Assembly (NCBI GenBank): GCA_016709995.1
Contig: JADJLQ010000001.1
Span: 2,638,001-2,702,000, forward strand
From: Saprospiraceae bacterium
GTDB lineage: Bacteria; Bacteroidota; Bacteroidia; Chitinophagales; Saprospiraceae
DNA length: 64,000 nt
Reading direction: 5' to 3'
Each line of letters begins with the position of its first letter. The first letter of the stretch is position 1. The translations under genes were made by a program, and so were the position numbers. Of the stretch, positions 26,061 to 36,778 are shown piece after piece. The notes beneath the pieces are model-generated. The model searched no databases, was not told the origin of the DNA, and saw only the letters and a list, made by a program, of their open reading frames with translations.

Positions 26061-28261
26061 TACTGCTCCATCGTTCTACGCAGATGCAGGGTAGTATTCT
26101 CCCCCTGATAGATACCATGATCTCTCATGGGGTAGGACATCATGCTAAAGAGCTTATTATGTTTGACCAATTCATTGACCAGCATTTCGAAGTTCTGGTA
26201 ATGTACATTGTCGTCGCCGGTGCCATGCATGATCAGGAGATTTCCCCGCAGGTTTTTGGCATGATTCAAGGGTGAACCTTCCCGATATCCATCAACATTA
26301 TCTTTAGGCAGTCCCATATACCGTTCCTGGTAAATATTGTCATATAAATTTTGCAGCGCTACAAACGAAACGGCTATACCTGCTTTATATATTTCAGGAT
26401 GCCGAAACATCGCCATCAAAGTCATTTGACCACCACCGCTCCATCCCCAGCTTCCGATTCTGGTGGCATCTACGAAGGGATAGGTTTCAGTAATTTTCTT
26501 CACAGCTTTGGCCTGATCATCAGAGGCTAATAATCCGATCTGGCGATAAATAGATTTTCTAAATTCCCTGCCACGAGGTACCCGGGTCCCCAGATTGTCC
26601 ACACTCATGACCACATATCCCTGTTGGGCCAAATACTGATGCCATAGGTCTCCGCCCGCCCAATTATCCTGCACCGTTGATCCAGCCGGTTCTCCATACA
26701 CGTACATGATGAGCGGGTATTTTTTCGATGGATCAAAATCTTTGGGTTTTATCATCCAGGCATCGAGCACTACATCACCGATATCGACTTTAAAAAACTC
26801 TTTGGACCTTAGTCCCAATTCATTTATTCTGGATTTTAAAATTGCATTGTCTTCTAAAATCCTGATTTCACGGTGATCAGCCAGATCAATAACGGAGATG
26901 CGACGGGGAGTGGCTGCATTTTCAAAAGTATGAATGGCGTATTTGGCATCCGCAGATATCTGATAACTATGTTGCCCAGCCATTGACGACGGAGAAACCC
27001 TTTGGGCATCGCCACTTCCATCCAGCTTGCTTCTATATAGATATCGCTGGGTATAATTCTCCGGCGAAGCGATATAATATACATAACCTCCTACCGGGTC
27101 AATACAATTAATGTTCACCACATCAAAATCGCCCTTTGTGATCAGAGCGATATTTTTACCATCACGGGACACTTTATAGAGATGCAACCATCCATCCCGC
27201 TCACTAGTCCAGGTAAAAGATTGATTTTGATCCAGCCAGGCTATATTGTCGTGTACATCCAGGAAGGCCTCGTCCTGATCAGTCATTATGTTTTTAACTG
27301 ACATGGTCTTAACATTTCCGACCCAAACCTTGTTGGTATTCTGCAGACGATTTAATTGTTGAATCATGACTTCATCAGAACCAGGTATAAAATCCATGCG
27401 AGCCAAATAATGATTGCGTGGATCACCGGGTATATTGAACCATTTGGTAGCACCTCCGCCGGCAGCCACTACGCCGATCTTTACAGCAGAATTATCCGTA
27501 CCTACTTTGGGATAAGGCAAAGGAATTGGTCTTGAATATATCGAATCGACATTGTCTATCAGATAAAATGTACCTACTCCTTTTGTATCAGACTGCCAAT
27601 AGACTATATTTTTCCCATCCGGGCTCCATCTAAATCCATCCCGATCATCTAATTCTTCTTCATATACCCAATCGAAAGTACCATTGATGATATTTTTGCC
27701 CCCATCTCTAGTCAAGGAAGTGATAACCCCCGTCAGTAAGTTTTCCACGTAAATATTCAGTTTACTCACATAAGCTACCCTATCCGCTTTTGGGGAAAAT
27801 TTAGCAAACATCAAGGTGGCTCCCTCTAAGCCTTTACCTAACTTTTTCAGCTTACCGGTATTGAGATGAAGTACCCAATAATCTCCCCTGGAGTTTAGGC
27901 GCCAGACTTTTCGGGTATTGGTAAAGATCAGGACTGACTTGTTGTCTTCCGACCAGGTATAGTCTTCAATCGTCAGTGGAAGGGAGCTCCCAGCGGGAAT
28001 TAATTGATTGGCGCTTACCAGGATTGATCTTTTACCACTCAGTACATCATACCGCACGAGATCATTGCCATGAGCAGTTTCATTTTTTTCAAGGGTGGAA
28101 TATCCCATGTTGTCTTTCATCCAGCGCAGTGAGCCAACTCCCCTGGCCGCATAAAGGTTATGGGTATAAATATCTTCCAGCGTCAAAGTTTTTTGCTGAG
28201 TATAAGCAGTTAAAAAAGCCGAGATGACGAAAAACAAACTGATTGAAAATTTAAGTCGCAT
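26042..28261 (-). CDS. S9 family peptidase (dipeptidyl-peptidase IV type)
   Basis: A 739-residue exported serine peptidase; the ATG at 28261 gives a clean signal peptide (RLKFSISLFFVISAFLTAYTQ), whereas an upstream ATG adds 28 unlikely residues. The first 480 residues form the DPP-IV beta-propeller, with a DWVYEEEL stretch holding the Glu pair that binds the peptide N-terminus. The alpha/beta-hydrolase domain has Ser608 in GWSGGGQM, Asp in GTGDDNVHYQN and His in MRDHGIYQG, a complete triad. It should cleave N-terminal dipeptides, with a preference for proline at position 2, in the periplasm. Head of a likely three-gene transcript. Confidence 0.92.
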   Translation of the reverse strand: MRLKFSISLFFVISAFLTAYTQQKTLTLEDIYTHNLYAARGVGSLRWMKDNMGYSTLEKNETAHGNDLVRYDVLSGKRSILVSANQLIPAGSSLPLTIEDYTWSEDNKSVLIFTNTRKVWRLNSRGDYWVLHLNTGKLKKLGKGLEGATLMFAKFSPKADRVAYVSKLNIYVENLLTGVITSLTRDGGKNIINGTFDWVYEEELDDRDGFRWSPDGKNIVYWQSDTKGVGTFYLIDNVDSIYSRPIPLPYPKVGTDNSAVKIGVVAAGGGATKWFNIPGDPRNHYLARMDFIPGSDEVMIQQLNRLQNTNKVWVGNVKTMSVKNIMTDQDEAFLDVHDNIAWLDQNQSFTWTSERDGWLHLYKVSRDGKNIALITKGDFDVVNINCIDPVGGYVYYIASPENYTQRYLYRSKLDGSGDAQRVSPSSMAGQHSYQISADAKYAIHTFENAATPRRISVIDLADHREIRILEDNAILKSRINELGLRSKEFFKVDIGDVVLDAWMIKPKDFDPSKKYPLIMYVYGEPAGSTVQDNWAGGDLWHQYLAQQGYVVMSVDNLGTRVPRGREFRKSIYRQIGLLASDDQAKAVKKITETYPFVDATRIGSWGWSGGGQMTLMAMFRHPEIYKAGIAVSFVALQNLYDNIYQERYMGLPKDNVDGYREGSPLNHAKNLRGNLLIMHGTGDDNVHYQNFEMLVNELVKHNKLFSMMSYPMRDHGIYQGENTTLHLRRTMEQYWKKNL

Positions 28262-28540
28262 AATGAATAAGAGTAAATTTATTCTGTAAAATATAGAATC
28301 TTTTTGGTTCTCAGCATATCCTCCAGATTGGAATGTGAATGACAAATCGCATTCTACAATAATTGTTCTTCCTTAAGGGATGGGGTAAATAGCAAAATTT
28401 TTGTACAATTTGGCAAACCCCCAAGTTGGAGAATTATTCGACAATTGCATTAACTTCAATCTTACAATAAATTAATCCTGTAAAAACGAGTGACCTGTCA
28501 AATCAGGAGCGTATTATTCACCAGTAAAAAAATATATTCC

Positions 28541-30466
28541 ATGAAAAATCATGTCCTTTTAATTCTATTTTTTACGAGTACACTTTCTGTGGCTCAGGTC
28601 ATCCAGCGCAATATTTTAAGCAAAAAATATACTTTGCAGCAAGTGCAACAATCCCTTTTGTCCCGGGCAGAATATGAACCCTATCCAAAGACACCTGCAA
28701 CTTGGGCCTCAGCAGTGCCTGATTCAGTTTTAGCATCCATTATAAAAACAGCAGAAGAGCTCCTGGATTACAAATTTGAGCCGATCTCCGCTACCATCGC
28801 ATTGGATTTTGTCCGGTCCGGCGACCGCATCAGGCATTCTACTATTTCTTTTGAAAAACGCAATGCACTGATAAATCTGAGTTTGGCGGAAAGTATGGAA
28901 GATAAGGGCCGGTTTACTGAGGCTATCCTGAATGGTATTTGGTCCATTTGTGAGGAAAGTTATTGGGGAGTGCCTGCTCATATTAGACCTACCGGCTTGC
29001 CGGATGTCGATGACCCGGTTGTTGATTTATTTACTGCAGAAACAGCCGCTACCCTGAGTTTGGCCGATTATTTTATAGGTGAAAAACTGGACAAAATCAA
29101 TCCTCTTATACGCAAACGCATTTACCTCGAAACCAATAAACGATTTTTTATTCCGCTGCTCACTAAATCCGATAGTTATAGCTGGATGAGTAAAAACAGA
29201 ACCGTCAATAATTGGAATCCCTGGATCATGTCCAATTGGATAGCAGCCACTTTGCTCCTCGAACCTGATCAGGACCGAAGAGCAGAGATGACCTATAAAT
29301 CCATGAACGGCCTTGACTTATACTTCAATGGCTTGGGTGAAGATGGTGGTTGCGATGAAGGTCCCAGCTATTGGTTTGCAGCTGGAGCAAGTGCCTTCGA
29401 TTGCCTTGAATTACTTGAAGGAGCAACAAAAGCCAAAATAAATATCTACGATGATCCTCTCATCAAAAAAATGGCCTCCTACATCTATAAGACACATATC
29501 GATGGCCACTATTTTGTCAATTTTGCTGATGCCGATCCAAAATTGATGCCGGATGGTCTGATGTTGTATCGTTTTGGCAAAGCTATCAGGGACAACACCA
29601 TGATCGGTATGGGTAAATGGGCGTTCAATACCTTCCCATCTGCTTCCATAGGACTTTCCGGTTTCCAGCGACCAAGAAAAGTGGAGAACCTGCTTACAAT
29701 ACATCAGCTCGGTCAAAACACTCCGGTATATACTCCTTTGCCTGATGCCTGGATCAGTGATATTCAAGTGCTCACAGCTCGTGCTTCCAATGGATTCTAT
29801 TTAGCTACCCACGGCGGACACAATGCCGAAAGTCATAATCACAATGATGTAGGTGATTTTCTATTGTATGCTGATGGTGAACCAGTGATCATTGATGCAG
29901 GAAGAGGCAACTATACAGCTCGTACATTTTCAGCCCAACGATATGAGTTATGGTTTACTCAAGCACAATATCACAATCTTCCGATAGTCAATGGATATGG
30001 TCAAAGGGCCGGCCGGGACTATGAAGCAAAAAATGTGCAAAACAAAATAAATGAAAGTCAGGCTTCACTGAATATGGATATTGCAGGTGCCTATGATAAG
30101 GATGCTGGCATAACCTCCTGGAATCGTACCGTAAATCTCAATCGCTTCAAAAACCAGTTGGAGATCACAGACGACTATGTACTGACACAAAAACCAACTT
30201 CGTTGCAACAAATTTTTATGACTGTCTGCCAGGTAGATCTATCAAAACCGGGTAAAATCGTATTAACCACACCCAAAAAAGCATCGTATTCGATTCAATA
30301 TGATCCGAACCTATGGTCAGTGAGTACAGAATTTCCTTCTACCGAAGGGATGGAATACAGTAGCTTTAAAACCAAATGGGATGGCCACCAGGTCCAACGC
30401 ATTGTATTGAATAGTAAAAAATTAGTCATGCAGGGCAAAAATGTGTTTAGCCTTATTAAAAACTAA
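28541..30466 (+). CDS. Heparinase II/III-like polysaccharide lyase
   Basis: A 641-residue exported protein starting at the ATG at 28541 (signal peptide KNHVLLILFFTSTLSVAQ). Residues 50-380 form an alpha/alpha-toroid with ALIDF- and WNPWIMSNW-type helices. The C-terminal half is the heparinase II/III domain: NGFYLATHGGHNAESHNHND then VGDFLLYADGEPVIIDAGRGNYT, with the conserved His and Asn residues expected for metal or substrate binding. Relatives degrade heparin, alginate or other uronic-acid polymers. The exact substrate cannot be read from sequence. It is divergent from the DPP-IV gene and has no T9SS domain. Confidence 0.85.
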   Translation: MKNHVLLILFFTSTLSVAQVIQRNILSKKYTLQQVQQSLLSRAEYEPYPKTPATWASAVPDSVLASIIKTAEELLDYKFEPISATIALDFVRSGDRIRHSTISFEKRNALINLSLAESMEDKGRFTEAILNGIWSICEESYWGVPAHIRPTGLPDVDDPVVDLFTAETAATLSLADYFIGEKLDKINPLIRKRIYLETNKRFFIPLLTKSDSYSWMSKNRTVNNWNPWIMSNWIAATLLLEPDQDRRAEMTYKSMNGLDLYFNGLGEDGGCDEGPSYWFAAGASAFDCLELLEGATKAKINIYDDPLIKKMASYIYKTHIDGHYFVNFADADPKLMPDGLMLYRFGKAIRDNTMIGMGKWAFNTFPSASIGLSGFQRPRKVENLLTIHQLGQNTPVYTPLPDAWISDIQVLTARASNGFYLATHGGHNAESHNHNDVGDFLLYADGEPVIIDAGRGNYTARTFSAQRYELWFTQAQYHNLPIVNGYGQRAGRDYEAKNVQNKINESQASLNMDIAGAYDKDAGITSWNRTVNLNRFKNQLEITDDYVLTQKPTSLQQIFMTVCQVDLSKPGKIVLTTPKKASYSIQYDPNLWSVSTEFPSTEGMEYSSFKTKWDGHQVQRIVLNSKKLVMQGKNVFSLIKN

Positions 30467-30569
30467 TCACCACTAAAACCATCAAAGTATTTTGTAGCAA
30501 CTGAAGAAAAAATATTCTTGTTTGGATTTTTCTGTTCGATCCTGTATTTGGCTATTAATTAAATCAGTA

Positions 30570-33185
30570 TTATTCCTTGTGTGGCCTTTCCCTGGTTTGC
30601 ACTCTAATATCACGCTTCAATTCTGATCTTCCATCGGACCACACCAAAGTATAATCCCCCGGTCGAATATAGGTCTCATATTCTGTAAAATAAGGCAATA
30701 AGCTGTCCTGTCTCTTTGTAATTAAATCCCACCGGTATTCATTAAACCCTTGCTGACCCGTCATATCTACCTTCCATAGTTCTTTACCCGTTTTATCTTT
30801 AATGGTAATCTTAACGGGCTTTGTCTCATGCATCCAAAAAGAAATACTGGTCTTTTCAACGGTACGATAATCAGCAACACCTGAAACGGAATGAAACCAG
30901 GGTAAGGTGATTGGTTTGAGCTCAAATAAATGATCCTGATTTATTGACAGATTATTAGCCAACAAGGTGTAGATAGGCTCAAGGTTTAATTTGTATATCC
31001 CTCGTCCATGCGTTGCGGCAATTAATTCTCTGGTCGGGGTATGAATTTCGAGATCAGCAATGGCTGTGCCGGGCATATGCTTGCCAAGATACGACCAGGT
31101 ACGACCTCTATCGGTCGAGATATATACACCACGTATACTACCCGCATATAGGATATTTTCATAGGTAGGGTCTTCTAAGATTACATTCACTGGTTCGTCC
31201 GGCAAGCCCCTGGTTATACTGATCCAGTTATTCCCATAATCTTCAGATACATAGACATAGCTATGGAGGTCATCGTAATTAATGCCGGTCATAGCCAAAT
31301 AAACTCTTGACTTGGAGAATCTTGAAGGGCAGATGCTCCGGATGTAATTATCAGCAATTCCATTATCTATTTCTGTCCAGCTTTCACCCTCATTGTGAGT
31401 GACCCAAAGTGCGCCATGATCTGTGCCGGCATACAATAATCCTTTTTCTATCAATGACTCAGCCAGAGCACCCATAGAAAAAGATTTCTTATCTGCGTTA
31501 GAGGATCGGGCAAGATTGGGACTGATGACCTTCCAGCTATCCCCCCGGTCATTGCTTTTAAAGATATAGTTTCCTCCGTGGTATAAAGTTTTACTATCGT
31601 AGTTTGAAACGAAGTAAGGCGTGATATAATTAAAGGTAAGCGTATCCTTGATCACTTTTGGAAGCTCAGGTTTGATATTTGTGGCCGTATCTGCTTTTTT
31701 ATCATACCGCCTGGCATCGCCATGCTGTGCACTGTAATATACTGTATTGTCATCATCCGGATCTATAGCAGATACGCAACCGTCCCCTCCGTCCCAGGGA
31801 TCTATCCATAGATATTTCCATCGATCGGGGTGATGAATATTTAGTTCTTTGGCCGGCCCGTAGACAGTGGCATCATCCTGAGTACCTCCATAGATGGTAT
31901 AATTCTTGTGATCGATCTCAATATCATAAAATTCTCCTACCGGAATATTGTTGTAATGTATCCAGGACAGGCCTTTGTCAAAACTTTCATAAAAGCCACC
32001 ATCATTTCCTGCTGCAATATGATTGGGATTTTCTGGATTAATCCAAAGTTCGGATTGATCCAAATGGAATCCCTTTGCTGCACTGGGCATCACCCGATTG
32101 ACCTGGCCGCCAATAAATGAAAAAGTCTTACCTCCATCTATACTGTGGGCTAATCTTATTCCAAGGCAATAAACCTCCTCATCATTTTTTGGGTTAACAT
32201 AGACATCTGTAAAATACCAGCCGATCACAGAAAAAATAAAGAATGGTTGTGTGTTCGTTTTACTCCACGTAACACCTCCATCAATGGTTTTATATAATTC
32301 CGCAGTCTGCCCTTCGGGATTGTTTAGATTATCCACGAATGCATAAGCTTTTAATGGATTAGTATGAGAGACTGTAAGTCCAATGCGACCCACTAAGGCA
32401 CCTGATGGCAATCCATCAACGCAGGGAGTCCACGTTTTCCCTCCATTTTTGCTTCTATATACTCCGCTGTTTTTACCACTGACTCCCGGATAAACTTCCC
32501 ACATAGAGGCATACATGATCTTAGGGTTAGCAGGAGCGATGACAATATCATTCGCTCCGGTTGATTCATCTTTATACAATACTTGTTGCCAGGTCTTTCC
32601 ACCGTTGATCGTCTTATATAATCCTCTATTTTTATTTTTTGACCAAAGATGCCCCAGCACGGCTACCATAACGATATCGGGATTTTTTGGATCAATGGCT
32701 ATTTCTCCGATCGACCAGGAGTCTTCAAGACCAATATGCGTCCAGGTTTTACCAGCATCACCTGATCGATACATCCCTGTGCCAGGCAAGGTAAAATTTC
32801 TTGGTTTCTTCAAGTTTTCTCCGGTACCTACGTAAATAATAGAAGGATCAGAAGGAGCAAGCTCCATATCTCCAATGCCCATTGAAGCCTGATTTTCGAA
32901 TACGCAGTGCCAGGTGACACCATGATCGATGGTCTTCCACAGCCCCCCTGAACCAAAGCCTACATACATCGTGCCGGGATGCCTGGCATCTAACTGCACG
33001 ACATCTGCCCGTGCAGAATTGAGCATTGGTCCAAGTGAAACCCAATCGAGATGAAAGTGGGAATCCTCTTTAAAATGCTGATAATCATCAAAAGATGCTT
33101 CTAAGGGCGACTTGATCTGCTGAGCAGAAGTGAGATGATAAGTCAAAAAAAAAATTAACGTGCTTATTTTAAAATATATCTTCAT
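30570..33185 (-). CDS. Secreted sortilin-like BNR/YVTN-repeat protein (paralogue)
   Basis: An 871-residue exported protein of the same build as the one at 16679-19798, without its long C-terminal coiled region. Signal peptide ends near SAQQ. Asp-box repeats recur (KTIDHGVTW, SGDAGKTW, KTINGGKTW, KNGGKTW, STDRGRTW), and the segment ATHGRGIYKLNLE mirrors ATHGRSFWMIDD in the paralogue. The end is a FlgD-like beta domain (ITIKDKTGKELWKVDMTGQQ). No catalytic residues are recognised. It is divergent from the TauE-like gene with only 52 bases between the start codons. Confidence 0.82.
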   Translation of the reverse strand: MKIYFKISTLIFFLTYHLTSAQQIKSPLEASFDDYQHFKEDSHFHLDWVSLGPMLNSARADVVQLDARHPGTMYVGFGSGGLWKTIDHGVTWHCVFENQASMGIGDMELAPSDPSIIYVGTGENLKKPRNFTLPGTGMYRSGDAGKTWTHIGLEDSWSIGEIAIDPKNPDIVMVAVLGHLWSKNKNRGLYKTINGGKTWQQVLYKDESTGANDIVIAPANPKIMYASMWEVYPGVSGKNSGVYRSKNGGKTWTPCVDGLPSGALVGRIGLTVSHTNPLKAYAFVDNLNNPEGQTAELYKTIDGGVTWSKTNTQPFFIFSVIGWYFTDVYVNPKNDEEVYCLGIRLAHSIDGGKTFSFIGGQVNRVMPSAAKGFHLDQSELWINPENPNHIAAGNDGGFYESFDKGLSWIHYNNIPVGEFYDIEIDHKNYTIYGGTQDDATVYGPAKELNIHHPDRWKYLWIDPWDGGDGCVSAIDPDDDNTVYYSAQHGDARRYDKKADTATNIKPELPKVIKDTLTFNYITPYFVSNYDSKTLYHGGNYIFKSNDRGDSWKVISPNLARSSNADKKSFSMGALAESLIEKGLLYAGTDHGALWVTHNEGESWTEIDNGIADNYIRSICPSRFSKSRVYLAMTGINYDDLHSYVYVSEDYGNNWISITRGLPDEPVNVILEDPTYENILYAGSIRGVYISTDRGRTWSYLGKHMPGTAIADLEIHTPTRELIAATHGRGIYKLNLEPIYTLLANNLSINQDHLFELKPITLPWFHSVSGVADYRTVEKTSISFWMHETKPVKITIKDKTGKELWKVDMTGQQGFNEYRWDLITKRQDSLLPYFTEYETYIRPGDYTLVWSDGRSELKRDIRVQTRERPHKE

Positions 33186-33222
33186 GTATAATTCCCCAAA
33201 ATAATTAAATTTAAATTAATTA

Positions 33223-33230
33223 TACATTTG
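33223..33230 (+). promoter_or_regulatory. -7 element (TACATTTG) just before the TauE-like gene
   Basis: TACATTTG matches the Bacteroidota -7 consensus and ends 7 bases before the ATG at 33238, so the transcript would have almost no leader. No TTTG is found at the expected -33 position, so this is tentative. The same arrangement is seen at 374-387. Confidence 0.3.
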
Positions 33231-33237
33231 ATCGGAA

Positions 33238-34107
33238 ATGATAATCTTTATCTGGATTTCACTTGCACTATTGACTATAGGCTATACTATAGTCTTGGTT
33301 ACAGATTATATTAAACACAAAAATTATCTCGAACCTGTCAGCTGGTTAAAAACTGGCGCCATTGGTTTTGTGGTTAATTTTTTTGATGTCCTTGGTATCG
33401 GAGCCTTTGCACCACAGACAGCACTATTAAAATTCACGAACCAAACGGAAGATCGGCTCATACCAGGCACGATGAATGTGGCCAATACGATACCGGTACT
33501 GATTCAGGCTATAATATTTATAACGGTAATAAAAGTGGATGCGACAACATTGATCTCTATGCTCCTTGCGGCGACAGCCGGAGCAATCCTGGGGGCGGGT
33601 ATCGTCGCTAAGATGTCAGAAAGAAAGATAAGGTTGACCATGGGCATCGCTTTGTTGATTACCGCCGGCTTTATGCTTGCAGGAAAGCTGGATTGGATCA
33701 AAGGAGGTGGCACGGCGATTGGGCTTCCTTATAGTAAACTCATTATTGCAGTAATTGTAAATTTTATTTTAGGTGCTTTGATGACAGCGGGCATCGGCTT
33801 ATATGCACCTTGTATGGCCTTGGTGTATGCACTCGGATTATCGCCCCAGGTAGCTTTTCCTATCATGATGGGTTCATGTGCATTTTTAATGCCACCTGCA
33901 TCGATACGGTTTATTCGAGAGGGAGCGTATAACAGAAAAGCAGCCATCGGTATGGCTATTCCTTCTATAGTAGCCGTATTGATTGCTGCATTGATTGTGA
34001 AATCATTGCCTTTGGATACATTGAGGTGGTTAGTGATATTGGTGATATTGTATACTGCCGTAGTCATGTTGAGATCCGGAATGAATAAATCAAAAGCTAT
34101 TCAATAA
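33238..34107 (+). CDS. TauE/SafE-family permease (sulfite exporter-like)
   Basis: A 289-residue integral membrane protein with about eight spans in two repeats. The first repeat has GAIGFVVNFFDVLGIGAFAPQTALLKF, the second has LGALMTAGIGLYAPCMALVYALG, and Gly/Asn/Pro-rich re-entrant segments fit the TauE/SafE (DUF81) fold. Family members export sulfite, sulfoacetate or similar small organic anions. A sulfatase gene lies far downstream, but nothing links them directly. The end overlaps the end of the convergent GH95 gene by 11 bases. Confidence 0.85.
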   Translation: MIIFIWISLALLTIGYTIVLVTDYIKHKNYLEPVSWLKTGAIGFVVNFFDVLGIGAFAPQTALLKFTNQTEDRLIPGTMNVANTIPVLIQAIIFITVIKVDATTLISMLLAATAGAILGAGIVAKMSERKIRLTMGIALLITAGFMLAGKLDWIKGGGTAIGLPYSKLIIAVIVNFILGALMTAGIGLYAPCMALVYALGLSPQVAFPIMMGSCAFLMPPASIRFIREGAYNRKAAIGMAIPSIVAVLIAALIVKSLPLDTLRWLVILVILYTAVVMLRSGMNKSKAIQ

Positions 34108-36550
34108 TATAAATATGACCTTTATCTGTATTGAATTCAACACTCCCGCCGGTAGTTCTATTGAATTCTATACGATGTCCCTCACTACTTATTTTTAAAT
34201 TTGGTTTGTCTTCCATTCTACATAATCCACCAGCTTTGGATTTTATTACCAGGTGCGTAATCTGTCTATCCTTCCAGGCATAATCCAATTCAAATCCGCC
34301 TCGTGCACAGACCCCTTTATACTGCCCATCATTCCATTCATCAGGTAAAGCGGGCAGCAATCGTATACTTCCATCTTGTGACTGGATCAACATTTCGGTG
34401 ATAGCTGCGGTAGTGCCAAAGCTGCCATCTACTTGCATGGCTCTGCTGCATATAGAAAACAAAGAAGTACAGGTTTGATCTTTTAATAATCCTTTGTAGA
34501 TTTTATTTGCCCTGTTGCCATCGCCCAGTCTTGCCCACAAAGCCATTTTCCAAGCTCTTGACCAACCTGCAGATCCGTCCCCTCTTTCTTCCAATACCTT
34601 TTTATAAGCCCCGATCAAAGCCAGGTTTTTCTTATCATACAATACTTTACCAGGGTATAAACCGTACATATGAGAGAAGTGCCGATGATTTTTTTCTAAT
34701 GAAGTCCAGTCATCTGCCCATTCTTGCAATGAACCATCCTTGCCGATTTGCGGAGGGACCAGTTTTTCTCTGGCTACTTTCACTTCTTGAATAAAGGAAT
34801 TTTTCTTTTGCAGTACTGCAGAAGCTTCTACAAAATATCCAAACAAATCATACAATATCTGCATATCGATAGAGGATCCTGCACAGATGGTAGTGCCCTC
34901 TCTAAATCCTGCAGTGACTTCATCAAAATAAGGTTTATTACCTCCACCATCTGGAAAATTTTCCGGCGAAGTAGAGGGATTGGTCACTAGCCATTTGCCA
35001 TTTGGATGCGGCACCAAAAAATCCATAAAAAATTGTACGGATCCCTCCAAAGTGGAATATATTTGATTCAAATAATTGACATCCATCGTGTATTGGTAGT
35101 GTTCCCACAGATGGGTGCATAGCCAGGCGCCACCGACAGTAAATGTGCCCCAGGTAGGTCCATCCATCGGTGCAGCCACCCGCCATAAGTCCGTGTTCTG
35201 ATGAAAGACCCAACCTTTAGCACCATAATGTTGGCGTGCTACCTGCCTGCCCTGATCCGAGAGTTCTTTGATCATGGTGATTAATGGCTCAGCACATTCA
35301 GATAAGTTACTGCTTTCTACAGGCCAATAATTCATTTCAGTATTGATATTGGTCGTATATTTTGAATCCCAGGCTGGATTCATATCGTCATTCCAGATGC
35401 CTTGCAGATTGGCGGGTTGCGTGCCCGCGCGCGAGGAGGCGATCATCAGGTATCTTCCGAATTGATAACTTAAAGCCGAGAGTGCAGGATCAGGGGCTGT
35501 TTGAATCTTCCTTATTCGATCCGGTGTAGGAAGAAACGAATTTTCAGTGACAGGTAAGGTCAGCGAGACTCTATTAAAATAATTTTGATAATCTTTCAAA
35601 GCAGCTTTAAAAATCTCCAGATAAGATTTTCTTTGAATGCTCTTAAAACAAGCTTCCATCCTTTGATGTGGATCAGCGTTGACATTTTTATAATTCACAA
35701 AATTGGTAGCCGCTGAAAAATACAAGGTGACCGCATTGGCATGATCGATGATCAGATCGACGCCATCGGTTTTCATGGAGCCGCCTTCAGGGACTGCTTT
35801 GATACGAGCTTCATACCGCAGCTTTCCTTCTATGCCCATATAATCAGCCGATTTGCCTGTCAAGATCAAACCATCCCGATCGAAGCCATCCATTCTAAAA
35901 TAATCCGTAGCATAATTAGAGTGTGCCTGATTTCTAACACCTCTGAGATTGGCTGCAAAAGAAATACTATTGGGCCTATCTGCGGTGAGTCTTATTACAA
36001 TGACCTGGTCCGGGGCAGAAGCAAATACTTCCCGATGGTAGGTTACTCCCTGGGATCGATATGACACTCCTGCAATCCCGGTTTCAAGATCGAGCCAACG
36101 CTTATATTGAGTTATTGTGTCCTGGTTTTCGAAAAATAAATGCAAGTTGGCCAGGCTTTGATATTTCTGTTGCTCCACTGGATAACCCATGAGGTGACGG
36201 CCAAAAAGGTTGTGAGCTGCAAGGTATTTCTCCTTAAAAACCAGGCTTTGAATCTCCGGCAATACTTTGTAGCCGCCTTTGACAACAGTGGAATAAGGCC
36301 CTCCTGACCAATAAGTCTCTTCGTTTAGTTGAATCCTTTCTTCCTGATTTTTACCAAACACCATAGCCCCCAATCTACCATTACCGACTGGAAGTGCTTC
36401 CTCCCATTTGGAGGCTGGAGATTGATACCAGCTGAGGGTAGCAGGGTTAAAATTTCCTGTCTCAATCTTAGTTGGCACATCCTTAGACTGAGCAGGAGCG
36501 GCACTGGTCACTAAAACTATATAGATGACTTCAAACCAATGGTATTTCAT
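34097..36550 (-). CDS. Glycoside hydrolase family 95 (alpha-L-fucosidase / galactosidase)
   Basis: An 817-residue exported enzyme; signal peptide to about residue 21 (SAAPAQ). The N-terminal beta-domain starts PASKWEEALPVGNGRLGAMVF, the usual GH95 opening. The (alpha/alpha)6 barrel has NLQGIWNDDMNPAWDSKYTT, the NINTEMNYWP segment with the two Asn that activate water, and SPENFP with the general acid Glu; ARGGFELDYAW at the end carries the fourth conserved acid. GH95 enzymes invert alpha-1,2-fucose or related galactose links. With the GH29 at 50566 it gives complementary fucosidase activity. A lone gene; a -7-like TACTTTTG lies upstream at 36588-36595 (minus strand). Confidence 0.92.
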   Translation of the reverse strand: MKYHWFEVIYIVLVTSAAPAQSKDVPTKIETGNFNPATLSWYQSPASKWEEALPVGNGRLGAMVFGKNQEERIQLNEETYWSGGPYSTVVKGGYKVLPEIQSLVFKEKYLAAHNLFGRHLMGYPVEQQKYQSLANLHLFFENQDTITQYKRWLDLETGIAGVSYRSQGVTYHREVFASAPDQVIVIRLTADRPNSISFAANLRGVRNQAHSNYATDYFRMDGFDRDGLILTGKSADYMGIEGKLRYEARIKAVPEGGSMKTDGVDLIIDHANAVTLYFSAATNFVNYKNVNADPHQRMEACFKSIQRKSYLEIFKAALKDYQNYFNRVSLTLPVTENSFLPTPDRIRKIQTAPDPALSALSYQFGRYLMIASSRAGTQPANLQGIWNDDMNPAWDSKYTTNINTEMNYWPVESSNLSECAEPLITMIKELSDQGRQVARQHYGAKGWVFHQNTDLWRVAAPMDGPTWGTFTVGGAWLCTHLWEHYQYTMDVNYLNQIYSTLEGSVQFFMDFLVPHPNGKWLVTNPSTSPENFPDGGGNKPYFDEVTAGFREGTTICAGSSIDMQILYDLFGYFVEASAVLQKKNSFIQEVKVAREKLVPPQIGKDGSLQEWADDWTSLEKNHRHFSHMYGLYPGKVLYDKKNLALIGAYKKVLEERGDGSAGWSRAWKMALWARLGDGNRANKIYKGLLKDQTCTSLFSICSRAMQVDGSFGTTAAITEMLIQSQDGSIRLLPALPDEWNDGQYKGVCARGGFELDYAWKDRQITHLVIKSKAGGLCRMEDKPNLKISSEGHRIEFNRTTGGSVEFNTDKGHIYIIE

Positions 36551-36778
36551 TCTATTAATTTAGAGTATGGTCAAACATTAATTATTGCAAAAGTAGAAAA
36601 TAAAATTGCCCAAGAATGGGCTATAATCCCGGAGATCAATGCAGAAACCTGAATTCAAATAATTATGACCTCCTTTCATTAATTTCTCAAAAAAAAAACA
36701 AACCTTTGATCAATAAAGTATAACTTAGAGCAAAAGCTGCTGAAAACCCCAAAATACCACTAAATAAAAAGCCATTTC

